This document shows, piece after piece, positions 17,845-24,910 of a DNA stretch of 29,063 nt. The notes under the pieces were generated by a model. It worked only from the letters and a program-made list of their open reading frames with translations. It searched no databases and was not told the DNA's origin. How positions within the stretch are numbered: position 1 is the stretch's first letter; every line of letters starts with the position of its first letter. The stretch covers positions 1-29,063 of the IMG/VR virus record IMGVR_UViG_3300035698_001334. One strand, given 5' to 3'. A program made the translations under genes and the position numbers. Source of the stretch: a virus.

Positions 17845-18345
17845 TTATATATTGCTTATATCCATACTGTCTATTATAATTTTAATATCCTTTTGTAGAT
17901 CATCTTTAGATACACCAGTAGATGCAACTCCTTCAATAGAATCAACTTGTGGCTTTGAAGTGATAGTTGTTCTAAGGTTTATCTCTTTGTATGTTACATC
18001 TATACAGGTAACTTTGTTACCCGGTTCTTTAGTATTAAGTACTGCTTCTGTAAGTCTTTCAAGTAGAAACTCAGCCAATTTACGAAAAGTTCTGAGCTCA
18101 GGTATTCTTGGGACTGCATTGAGAAGATCAATACTCTCAAATTTAAGCTTCTCAATGTCTTCACCCTTAGCTCTCTTATTGGCTATATCTACCATTATCT
18201 TTTTGTACCTATCTATATATTTGGACTTTGGTATAGAAGCCACGAATGTGGCCAACTCTTGCTTAAAATCTTTTTCACTTAGTTTAGCAATCTTTGCGGC
18301 TGCTTCATCTAGCTTGTACAGCATTTCATTTAATTTTGTTATCAT
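17845..18345 (-). CDS. Small helical protein downstream of capsid, unknown function
   Basis: 166 residues, not recognised. The start is an ATG with AAGGA 8 bases upstream, just past the post-capsid hairpin. The first ~110 residues are Lys/Glu/Leu/Ala-rich and look helical (KLNEMLYKLDEAAAKIAKLS, then FRKLAEFLLERLTEAVLN). The C-terminal ~50 residues look beta-like (NKVTCIDVTYKEINLRTTIT) and end in an acidic tail. There are no membrane or enzyme motifs. Its location between capsid and neck genes suggests a head-completion or head-tail junction component, but this is inferred only from context. The following gene begins 13 bases after its stop. Confidence 0.7.
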   Translation of the reverse strand: MITKLNEMLYKLDEAAAKIAKLSEKDFKQELATFVASIPKSKYIDRYKKIMVDIANKRAKGEDIEKLKFESIDLLNAVPRIPELRTFRKLAEFLLERLTEAVLNTKEPGNKVTCIDVTYKEINLRTTITSKPQVDSIEGVASTGVSKDDLQKDIKIIIDSMDISNI

Positions 18346-18373
18346 GTTTGGGTTCCTTCATATATTAGGAAGC

Positions 18374-18396
18374 CTGGGGTACTTAGTGTACCCCAG
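18374..18396 (-). promoter_or_regulatory. GC-rich hairpin after the capsid gene
   Basis: A perfect 9-bp inverted repeat, CTGGGGTAC / GTACCCCAG, with a 5-base loop lies in the 94-base gap after the capsid stop. On the transcribed strand it is followed by GGCTTCCTAATAT rather than a T-run, so it is not a classical intrinsic terminator. An mRNA 3'-end protector or partial terminator fits better. A smaller repeat, TTGAAG / CTTCAA (18414-18419 and 18426-18431), lies between it and the capsid stop. Confidence 0.65.
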
Positions 18397-18439
18397 ACCC
18401 TAATGTTTTACTTTTGAAGAGTTAACTTCAATCAATCAC

Positions 18440-19855
18440 CTACGTTTCACAGTTAACACCAGTGGAGTCAGGAAGAATACCAGTGCCTATGCTACGAGTG
18501 ACTTGGAAGTCCTCATAGTCATAACCCTTAGCGATTGCAATACCCTTCATATTAGCGATAGAGCGTCCCTGATTGTCCACAGCAACGGCATACCTTTCCC
18601 TGAACTTAGTAGACATAATGTCACGCTTGGGATCATCCCAGGATTCTGTGACAAGAGGCTCATCCTCAATGAGGAAGCCAAGTTCATTACGGTCGCACAT
18701 TGTGATAGTGGTGGTCTGGCAAGAAGAACTATACTGCATAAAGGGGCTAACAACGACTTCCAGCGGTGCTGGGAAGAGCGAAGGTACCTCGCCTTTAAGA
18801 TTAGAATTGCTCATCTCTGTAGGAGTAGTAGAAGGAACACGTCCCGAGGATGGGCCCATTCCGCCCCAATTAGGAGCTTTGCCAGGAGCACCAGATGATT
18901 TACCCCAGAGAGGACCGTTGTTATGGAAGCCATAAGATCTAAGTGTTCCGGAGAGTACGAAGACCAACCAACCCATAGGACTCATAAGCAGAGTTGTAGG
19001 AACAAACCCGGCATTCATGAGGTCAGCATAGGAGGTAAACAGGTCATCAAGAGTAAGTGTGTAATTAACATTACCAGTTCTATCACGACCAGCTGTTTGA
19101 CCGCGGAGCGAAGTTCCACCAGCATTATCAAAGATCGTGGTTCCCTGGTTGGTAATCATGTTGAAGATCTTTTCTTCTTTATGGCGAACCATAGCACGTG
19201 CGGCTGCACGCAAGTGGAGGGCCATTACGTCGAACATGCTATAGCGAATCATCTCATCGGTGATGCGGATCTTAACACCAGCCTTTCCGATTTTCGCATG
19301 CACGACACCTGCATAGTCCAGGCTCTTTTCGGGGTATTCTTGTCCTGGCGAAATGTCGGCTGCATTATACATTCCGACTGCCGGGAAGGTAAGAGTTTCT
19401 CCGTTAGAGTATGAAATTTTCCTAAGCAGGCTTGTGCCGATCATGATAGGATCGACAGACTCACGAACGATTTGGTTAATGACACGGGGAATCAGAATAC
19501 CAGCATTGGTATTGAGTCCAACATTGTCATACATAAGACCGTAGTCTTTATCGGCCTTGGGACCAATCGTATCAATGAGGTCAACGAGTTCATCGTAGGA
19601 AATCTTATAGTCATTCCTAAGATTAGGATTGTTGACGAAATCCTGGGCATTGATGTCTCTAGTGTAACCATTTCTGCAGAAAGTCTTTACAACAGAATCA
19701 AACAGTTCATCATGTTTGGGAGTTCTGGTTTCTGAATTATCACGCAGATCACGGATATCACCAGAGTGGGTTTGGCTGGCAAGTCGCTCATCGAGTTGTT
19801 TAGACACCTCGGCGCTGATCTTGTCAGACTGAATAATTTTGATATCTTCAGGCAT
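18440..19855 (-). CDS. Major capsid protein (HK97-fold type)
   Basis: Forms the icosahedral shell. 471 residues, starting at an ATG preceded by AAGGAGA at about 6 bases. The N-terminal ~110 residues are charged and helical (DKISAEVSKQLDERLASQ) and are a plausible delta-domain/scaffold-interaction region that the upstream protease could remove. From about residue 115 the pattern is that of HK97-fold capsids: a long segment with LIPRVINQIVRESVDPIMIG, then SYSNGETLTFPAVGMYNAAD, a helix with VMALHLRAAARAMVRHKEEK (spine-helix-like), and a C-terminal domain with TLLMSPMGWLVFV and FRERYAVAVDNQGRSIANMK. A Gly/Pro/Ser-rich insertion (about residues 315-350) may be a surface loop. Codons avoid ATA and CTA. 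It is followed by two hairpins. Confidence 0.85.
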   Translation of the reverse strand: MPEDIKIIQSDKISAEVSKQLDERLASQTHSGDIRDLRDNSETRTPKHDELFDSVVKTFCRNGYTRDINAQDFVNNPNLRNDYKISYDELVDLIDTIGPKADKDYGLMYDNVGLNTNAGILIPRVINQIVRESVDPIMIGTSLLRKISYSNGETLTFPAVGMYNAADISPGQEYPEKSLDYAGVVHAKIGKAGVKIRITDEMIRYSMFDVMALHLRAAARAMVRHKEEKIFNMITNQGTTIFDNAGGTSLRGQTAGRDRTGNVNYTLTLDDLFTSYADLMNAGFVPTTLLMSPMGWLVFVLSGTLRSYGFHNNGPLWGKSSGAPGKAPNWGGMGPSSGRVPSTTPTEMSNSNLKGEVPSLFPAPLEVVVSPFMQYSSSCQTTTITMCDRNELGFLIEDEPLVTESWDDPKRDIMSTKFRERYAVAVDNQGRSIANMKGIAIAKGYDYEDFQVTRSIGTGILPDSTGVNCET

Positions 19856-19866
19856 TGGTGTCTCCT

Positions 19867-20631
19867 TTACATCAAGTCGATGGCAATAATAGCTTTATGA
19901 TCAGCTACACTTCCACCTTCATGCGTAGCACTAAGCCAATGCTCAATACCACTAGTTCCATCACCACTGAGTCCAAGACCATTGACAGTTCTTACTTTGT
20001 CAAGGCTGTCCACAACAGTAATGTCGTCCAGTTTAAGAACGCGACCACATATCTGCTCAGCAGAATCAGTGGCATCAATATACCTTACTGGGGCCCCGTT
20101 CTTGTTCCAAGTTGCACTACCAAGTGGTTTAACAAGACATCCATCAACAAGAGCTTCATCACCTGTAGTCTGTTCACTCCAGATAAGAGGAAGCTCAACG
20201 ACGTAGTCGTTAAGCGTTGATACGTTAGGCATCAGGTCATAGTTAGTGAAAGCAACCTGAGATACCCTTGAGAACATATGATGCCATGCCCAACCAACAG
20301 GCAGGTTAGCAGTCAGAGCGTCAGTCACAGTACCAGCAGCAGTAATAGCAGAACCTGTAGTAACACTATAGGTTCCAGCAGTTACGTCGCTAGCAGTATA
20401 TGAAACGTCCTGAGCAGCACCACCATTAGCCGGAACGATGAATCCGCCTTGGTGTGCCACAATAGTTCCAGCTAGTACTACATGCCATTCATTCTGAATA
20501 GCGCTGAGCTGAACTACAGGCAACCAAAGGGCCATTTGTTCCGTTATTGCCGGGCGCTCGCCTTTAGAAACTTCTTGGAAGTTAATAGTAGGCTGGTGGC
20601 TATACCCGCTAGGAATTCTTATTTCAGCCAT
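19867..20631 (-). CDS. Probable capsid decoration or head-stabilising protein
   Basis: 254 residues, immediately upstream of the capsid gene. The in-frame ATG at 20643 is only three bases after the previous stop, whereas the ATG at 20631 is preceded by GGAGG at 5 bases, so I take 20631 (protein begins MAEIRIPSGYS). The sequence is beta-rich, with VLAGTIVAHQGGFIVPANGG followed by YTASDVTAGTYSVTTG. This Gly/Thr/Ala pattern is typical of phage head decoration proteins, which bind the outer capsid surface in one copy per capsid subunit. There are no catalytic motifs and no transmembrane segment. Codon choice resembles the capsid gene, consistent with high expression. The function is inferred from position and composition; a minor head protein is the alternative. 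Confidence 0.6.
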   Translation of the reverse strand: MAEIRIPSGYSHQPTINFQEVSKGERPAITEQMALWLPVVQLSAIQNEWHVVLAGTIVAHQGGFIVPANGGAAQDVSYTASDVTAGTYSVTTGSAITAAGTVTDALTANLPVGWAWHHMFSRVSQVAFTNYDLMPNVSTLNDYVVELPLIWSEQTTGDEALVDGCLVKPLGSATWNKNGAPVRYIDATDSAEQICGRVLKLDDITVVDSLDKVRTVNGLGLSGDGTSGIEHWLSATHEGGSVADHKAIIAIDLM

Positions 20632-20646
20632 TAGTTCCTCCATTTT

Positions 20647-22617
20647 TTAATTCTTACCAAAACCCAAGAAGTCATTTTTCCGTTTATCCCTGGGAGTGAC
20701 CTTTTTAGGCTTTTCTATAATCTCCTCTTCTTTCTTTTTAGGAGAGTTAAAAAGCTCTTGGTCCTTCAGGGTAGGATCTTCAATAGAACCTCTAGGGCTA
20801 CAATTAATACATTCCTCATTAAGATCATCAAGAGTAAGCTCAAGATAATCTAGAGGCTTTTCAGAATGTACTTCAATCTCTTTTTCCAAAGCTTCAGCAC
20901 TGTCAAACATACTTTTGGATTTGCCGAGCTCAACCCGTTTACTAAGGATATTAGAAGCAAGAAGCCTTCTGTACTTAAAGTCCAATTGAGTGTACTGATC
21001 AAGCAGTTCTTCAACTTCTCTGGACTTGGCTTTAAGAGACGATTGCATGTTATCGAGTTTCTGGCTAAGACTATCTGTGCTATCTTTAGACTTCGAACTA
21101 TCTGAAGTCGAACAACTCAGAGACTTACCTTTTCTTTCGATACAGGACATAATTCGTTTCTTGTCGCCAGGACCTTTGTATTTCCCAATAAGTCTTTTAG
21201 CTGCGGTATAGTGTGCGCAGTCGTTTACTGGGAAGCTACGATTCGGTCCACAGAAGGTGGAATCAGCAAGTTTCTTTCTACTTTCAGAAGACAGCTTTGT
21301 ATCAAGTTTTATAATCTCGTCCTTGTCTTCTCCGTCAACAAGCCAGTCATAATCACCATTGCCATCTACAATAGATGCAATGATATCAATCTCAGCCAGC
21401 CTGTCTTCAGAAACTTCCTCTTCACTTTCTTCTTTCTCTTCCTTTTCCTCTTCCTTAGGCTCTTCTGTTTCAGTTTCTTCAGTAACCTTTTCAGTTTCCT
21501 CTTTGGTTTCTTTCTCCTCAGATTCTTCTTTCTTAGGTTCTTCAGGTTCCTTGACTTCAGTTCCCTCAGTTTCAGATTCAGCTTTCGGCTCCTCAGTTTG
21601 TTCTTCGGCAGTAGGCTCAGGATTGAGATCTTTAACCTCTTCTTTTTTCTCTTTCTTGAACATATTGTTCTCCTTAGAACTAGACTCGGGATCATTTGTT
21701 CCTGTGCCCTGGTCTTGTACTGGCTCAATTCCAGGAAGCTCGAAACCAGGAGCTGGTACGTAAGTACCTTCCTGGTCACTTTCATCGAGACACAGATCAA
21801 TGACTCCTCTACTGTCCATTAGAGCCATACCAACAATCTCTGCCCTTGGAAGAGTAGATACGGATTGTTGATCATTTAATATCATTTCGTTACTCCTGTC
21901 AGCGATCATCATACTAGCGATAGTAGCATGGGAATCAGCAGGAGTATTGACTACGGCCCAATGGTCGTAATCAAGTTTGCTAGTTATAAGATAAGCTCTG
22001 ACCTTACTTTCTTTCTCACCATCACCCTTTTTGATAGTATAGGTATTTCCTGGTGAGTGTTCACACGGGGTCTTTGTAGTAGCCCAGTCATGATTACACA
22101 CAGAACATACCATGTTAGGACTTCGTCCCCCTGCAGATATGGTAAGGAAACGCCCATCCATAAACTTCTCGATGGCTTCTTGGTCAGAGATAACTGCTCC
22201 AGTTTGGATGTATCCAGATCCTATACCTTTTGGATCTGGGTTTCTCCAGTCGTTTTTAAATTGTTGCTCGTCTTTAATAAGACGAATAAACTTTGCTTCA
22301 TGTACTCTACCATATACAGTGGGCTCTTCTGAATCTCCACCTAATAGACCACCAATACTTGGGTGTTTACTCAACACTGGTTTTTCATAAGGACTGGTCC
22401 AGCTATCAGTACTATTTTCCATGTGCATACCAGGATAGCATCTGTTATTAGTTATTCTACCAGAGTGAGTTGTATTTGCTGTAAGTACTAATTGCATCTT
22501 GCCACGTGATTTGGCTTTATACTGTTTGTAGTTGAAGTCCACCTTCTTCTTATCAAACATCCCAGTGTTTAGTTCTGGAATTATAATTGCCATGTTATCG
22601 AATACCCACATATCCAT
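20647..22617 (-). CDS. Prohead maturation protease fused to acidic scaffold
   Basis: Likely cleaves and templates the procapsid before DNA packaging. The start is taken at the ATG at 22617, 5 bases after GGAGG, rather than the in-frame GTG at 22635. Residues 1-240 look like a herpesvirus/HK97-type prohead protease: SGRITNNRCYPG, a candidate catalytic His (KHPSIGG, H85), GRVHEAKFI, a candidate catalytic Ser in LTISAGG (S161), and VVNTPADSHATI where many prohead proteases have NxPA. A four-ligand cluster (C171, C174, C185, H187) is inserted just after the Ser. Residues 319-405 are a Glu/Lys/Thr/Pro-rich acidic tract. Residues 440-500 carry a compact motif (FCGPNRSFPVNDCAHYTAAK and KGPGDKKRIMSCIERK) that I recall from other phage scaffold-like proteins. 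Residues 515-560 look coiled-coil. The C-terminus is Lys-rich (TPRDKRKNDFLGFGKN). Internal starts at 21885 and 21663 could yield scaffold-only forms. Confidence 0.8.
   Translation of the reverse strand: MDMWVFDNMAIIIPELNTGMFDKKKVDFNYKQYKAKSRGKMQLVLTANTTHSGRITNNRCYPGMHMENSTDSWTSPYEKPVLSKHPSIGGLLGGDSEEPTVYGRVHEAKFIRLIKDEQQFKNDWRNPDPKGIGSGYIQTGAVISDQEAIEKFMDGRFLTISAGGRSPNMVCSVCNHDWATTKTPCEHSPGNTYTIKKGDGEKESKVRAYLITSKLDYDHWAVVNTPADSHATIASMMIADRSNEMILNDQQSVSTLPRAEIVGMALMDSRGVIDLCLDESDQEGTYVPAPGFELPGIEPVQDQGTGTNDPESSSKENNMFKKEKKEEVKDLNPEPTAEEQTEEPKAESETEGTEVKEPEEPKKEESEEKETKEETEKVTEETETEEPKEEEKEEKEESEEEVSEDRLAEIDIIASIVDGNGDYDWLVDGEDKDEIIKLDTKLSSESRKKLADSTFCGPNRSFPVNDCAHYTAAKRLIGKYKGPGDKKRIMSCIERKGKSLSCSTSDSSKSKDSTDSLSQKLDNMQSSLKAKSREVEELLDQYTQLDFKYRRLLASNILSKRVELGKSKSMFDSAEALEKEIEVHSEKPLDYLELTLDDLNEECINCSPRGSIEDPTLKDQELFNSPKKKEEEIIEKPKKVTPRDKRKNDFLGFGKN
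21661..21675 (-). promoter_or_regulatory. Internal ribosome site and start for a scaffold-only product
   Basis: Inside the protease/scaffold gene, AAGGAG (21675-21670) is followed by 6 bases and an in-frame ATG (21663, codon 319). The resulting 338-residue product would begin exactly at the acidic tract and contain the whole scaffold part without the protease, the arrangement used by lambda C/Nu3 and herpesvirus UL26/UL26.5. A second candidate at 21885 (AGGAG, 7-base spacer, codon 245) lies just after the protease domain. Confidence 0.6.
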
Positions 22618-22618
22618 A

Positions 22619-22825
22619 TTAACCTCCACTCCCACCGTAAAGACGATTACGAGTTTTAGGTTCTACATTCTTCCAAGGTATTGGATTACCAACACCCTTG
22701 ATCTTACCTTTATACTTTTTAAGCATCTTTGTGTTCTTATTTAGCTCTTTCTGTATTCTCTGCCATTCCGGACTAGGCCCATTTGGGTGTGGGTTTGTAC
22801 CTGTTACATTTGTGTTCCTTGCCAT
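22619..22825 (-). CDS. Small basic protein of unknown function (68 aa)
   Basis: Not recognised. I chose the ATG at 22825 over the TTG one codon upstream because a perfect AGGAGG (22837-22832) sits 6 bases before it. The product is small, basic and rich in Asn, Pro, Lys and Gly, without a hydrophobic segment. It starts with a disordered stretch (ARNTNVTGTNPHPNGPSPEW), passes through a short Lys-rich helix (EWQRIQKELNKNTKMLKKYK) and ends in GGSGG. It is the first gene after the promoter near 22870, and its stop lies one base before the protease/scaffold ATG, so the two are translationally coupled. A role in head assembly is inferred only from position; such small basic proteins can be scaffold or DNA-binding accessories. 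Confidence 0.75.
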   Translation of the reverse strand: MARNTNVTGTNPHPNGPSPEWQRIQKELNKNTKMLKKYKGKIKGVGNPIPWKNVEPKTRNRLYGGSGG

Positions 22826-22855
22826 CAAGCACCTCCTAAATTACATAGTTACCTT

Positions 22856-22885
22856 AAGTATACTTTATGATTATACATGTGTCAA
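22856..22885 (-). promoter_or_regulatory. Sigma-70-type promoter for the head/tail operon
   Basis: On the minus strand, TTGACA (22885-22880) is followed by exactly 17 bases and then TATACT (22862-22857): a full consensus -35 and a 5/6 match -10 at ideal spacing. It lies in the 81-base gap after the portal stop, and initiation would fall near 22850. A 10-base palindrome AAGTATACTT (22865-22856) covers the -10 and could be an operator. A second TATAAT (22875-22870) lies inside the spacer. The gene it serves starts 25-30 bases downstream with an optimal ribosome site. Confidence 0.8.
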
Positions 22886-22906
22886 GAATAAATATCATTA
22901 ATTTTT

Positions 22907-24910
22907 TTATTTAATAGCAATTTGTCCAACAATACAACTATAGTGTGGAGGAACTAACTCATCAAATACTAAATAACCAAGAGGACGGGTAGTTTCAGCT
23001 AGTTTCACACAGTCACTACATGCAGAGTTTGTTAACTCCCACGTCACACCTTTGTACTTAGAAAGCACTGCAGCATATCTAAATCCAAAGTTATATGAAG
23101 CTACAATTGAATCTTTTAAGAACTTTTCGATCTTATCACCCAAAATAGGTTTAGAGCTATTTCCGAATAAACTCAGTATATCATTAAGTTTTGGGTAAAA
23201 GCAGTTATTCATAAAGTTCGACTTCATGTTGGTACCAGCAAAGAATGTACCTCCTTCTTTATCAGAAAAGGCTTTCATACCAGCTTCCATACTCCAGGAT
23301 ACGTATGGATTTAGCTTGGTAGATACTATATCTTCTACATCATACATAGGTTTGTTTATTATAGTACTAGTGAGTAAGTCACGTACTGGTCTAGTTTTAG
23401 ATGCAAGCTTACCATACTGATTGGTAGGTCTGTTCACATTTTCTGATTTATTGGATGACTTAGTCACTGCTTTTTGTGCTGGGTTTTCCTTACTAAGAGG
23501 CTTACTCGCATTACCCGAATACTTTTCATCAACAGCCTGTATAATAGATATTGGTATAGTCACCTTATGCATAAATAACTCTTTTGACATTTCAGGTGTA
23601 AGGGGCTGTCTACCAATAGCTTGTCTAGTTTCATCCTGTGTTATAACGTTATTCTGATACATATGCTGGTAGTGTTTCTCTGTATTCATCAGACTCTCTA
23701 CATCTATTGGGGGAAACTTTAGGTGGACTCTATTATATTCATTAAGTTTGTAGCCACCCTCTTCAAGCATCATATCAAAGAAACCAAAGTCTATAGCGTC
23801 AGCTATGCACCCTTGCAGGTCAGTACAGAAGTCTGAAAGACTCTTACTTAACTGTGTAGCAGTACTACGGTTAGCAGTGTCACCTTTACCAAGATCGATA
23901 CTAGACAAACCTAGTCCAGCAATTACTCTAGCTTCCCAGTAGTCAAGATAAGGACCGAGATCCAAAGCTTTACCTTGCGCTCCTACAGCTTCAATCTTAT
24001 GGCGTTCTGGTGTTACTAAGCACCCTTCAGTTGGCATGGATTCTACTTCGGCTTTTACAGCATCAACTTCTGATCTACCACCATCAATTACCCTAGCTGG
24101 GTTCTTTTCTGTACCAACTATATATTGAAAGAGTGGGAAAGTATGCTTATTAGCTAACAGCTCAGCAAGTTCTTCAAGTCTACGCCAGGCTCTAATGTCA
24201 TCCAATACTGGTACAATCCATGGTGTACCACCAAGGAAACCATCTTCACGATTATAGAATATATGTAACACATTGTAGCGTGGGAACTTACGTTCATCAC
24301 CAGTGCTATTTGACTGTTTATATTGTGTTGGTTCTCCATGTTCATTTATCTTTATTGACATAGATGTGGGGTCTGCAGAGAAAGCACCAGCTATTGGAGA
24401 AAGTCTACGTGAGAACATACGCATTGTACGCCCACTTGATCTGGTCTTATCGCGCACGAATACTAAGAATGCATTACTAAACTGGATAATGTTTTGTACT
24501 AAGCCACGCATTACCTGACTGAAAGGCTTGTTTGTATTTATACTTAATTCCCTTATCCTATTATATATGTAGTCTATAGTAGCACTATTTCGTCCATCTA
24601 TATACCATCCACCCTTAAGCATAAGAGTTGCCTGCTTAAGAAATGAACGCATAACATAGGATTCAGTTGTCTTAGCCTTAGCTATTTCAACCAGGTTGAA
24701 TTCAAGCTTTTCAAAATCACCACTCCTTACACGTATATCCTTATAGAATAGAGTGCCACTTTTGACTTGTACATGTGGTCTAGTGGGTGCAGTCTTAGAC
24801 TTTGTTACAGATTCTGGTATCATTGTATATTGATCACCAAGAATCTCTGGGGCAAGTTTGCCTATATCAGGCCTACCATTCTCCAAGTAATTTTCTGATT
24901 CGTGCAACAT
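22907..24910 (-). CDS. Portal protein with C-terminal MuF-like domain
   Basis: Dodecameric vertex ring through which DNA enters and leaves the capsid, and nucleation point for head assembly. Residues about 50-460 have portal character: an N-terminal alpha/beta region with YNRIRELSINTNKPFSQVMR, a central PRYNVLHIFYNREDGFLGGTPW segment, and ARVIAGLGLSSIDLGKGDTAN followed by a long helix; this is the pattern of the SPP1/HK97-type portal clip and stem. Residues 470-520 are a Ser/Lys/Asn-rich linker. Residues 520-667 end in WELTNSACSDCVKLAETTRP and then VPPHYSC (C631, C634, H656, C659), resembling the C-terminal Cys/His motif of Mu gpF / SPP1 gp7 minor head proteins. The ATG at 24910 has GGAG 9 bases upstream and overlaps the preceding gene by 38 bases. 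Portal identity is confident; the fused minor-head domain is a motif-level call. Confidence 0.88.
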   Translation of the reverse strand: MLHESENYLENGRPDIGKLAPEILGDQYTMIPESVTKSKTAPTRPHVQVKSGTLFYKDIRVRSGDFEKLEFNLVEIAKAKTTESYVMRSFLKQATLMLKGGWYIDGRNSATIDYIYNRIRELSINTNKPFSQVMRGLVQNIIQFSNAFLVFVRDKTRSSGRTMRMFSRRLSPIAGAFSADPTSMSIKINEHGEPTQYKQSNSTGDERKFPRYNVLHIFYNREDGFLGGTPWIVPVLDDIRAWRRLEELAELLANKHTFPLFQYIVGTEKNPARVIDGGRSEVDAVKAEVESMPTEGCLVTPERHKIEAVGAQGKALDLGPYLDYWEARVIAGLGLSSIDLGKGDTANRSTATQLSKSLSDFCTDLQGCIADAIDFGFFDMMLEEGGYKLNEYNRVHLKFPPIDVESLMNTEKHYQHMYQNNVITQDETRQAIGRQPLTPEMSKELFMHKVTIPISIIQAVDEKYSGNASKPLSKENPAQKAVTKSSNKSENVNRPTNQYGKLASKTRPVRDLLTSTIINKPMYDVEDIVSTKLNPYVSWSMEAGMKAFSDKEGGTFFAGTNMKSNFMNNCFYPKLNDILSLFGNSSKPILGDKIEKFLKDSIVASYNFGFRYAAVLSKYKGVTWELTNSACSDCVKLAETTRPLGYLVFDELVPPHYSCIVGQIAIK

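Noticed and set aside
18374-18396. Classical intrinsic terminator after the capsid gene
   Set aside because: The stem is strong but no T-run follows on the transcribed strand, so full termination is not supported; it is reported as a hairpin of undetermined role.
17819-18403. 194-residue hydrophobic open frame on the plus strand
   Set aside because: It is antisense to the 166-residue gene, which has a ribosome site and correct operon spacing. The Ser/Leu/Ile-rich antisense product mirrors its Lys/Glu-rich codons.
21359-21763. Serine-rich plus-strand frame and a Lys/Arg-rich alternate minus-strand frame (21366-21800)
   Set aside because: Both are out-of-frame readings of the GAA/GAG-rich acidic tract of the scaffold; low complexity alone explains them.
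22633-22635. GTG start for the protease/scaffold gene
   Set aside because: The ATG at 22617 has GGAGG at 5 bases, while the GTG overlaps the upstream gene and lacks a ribosome site.
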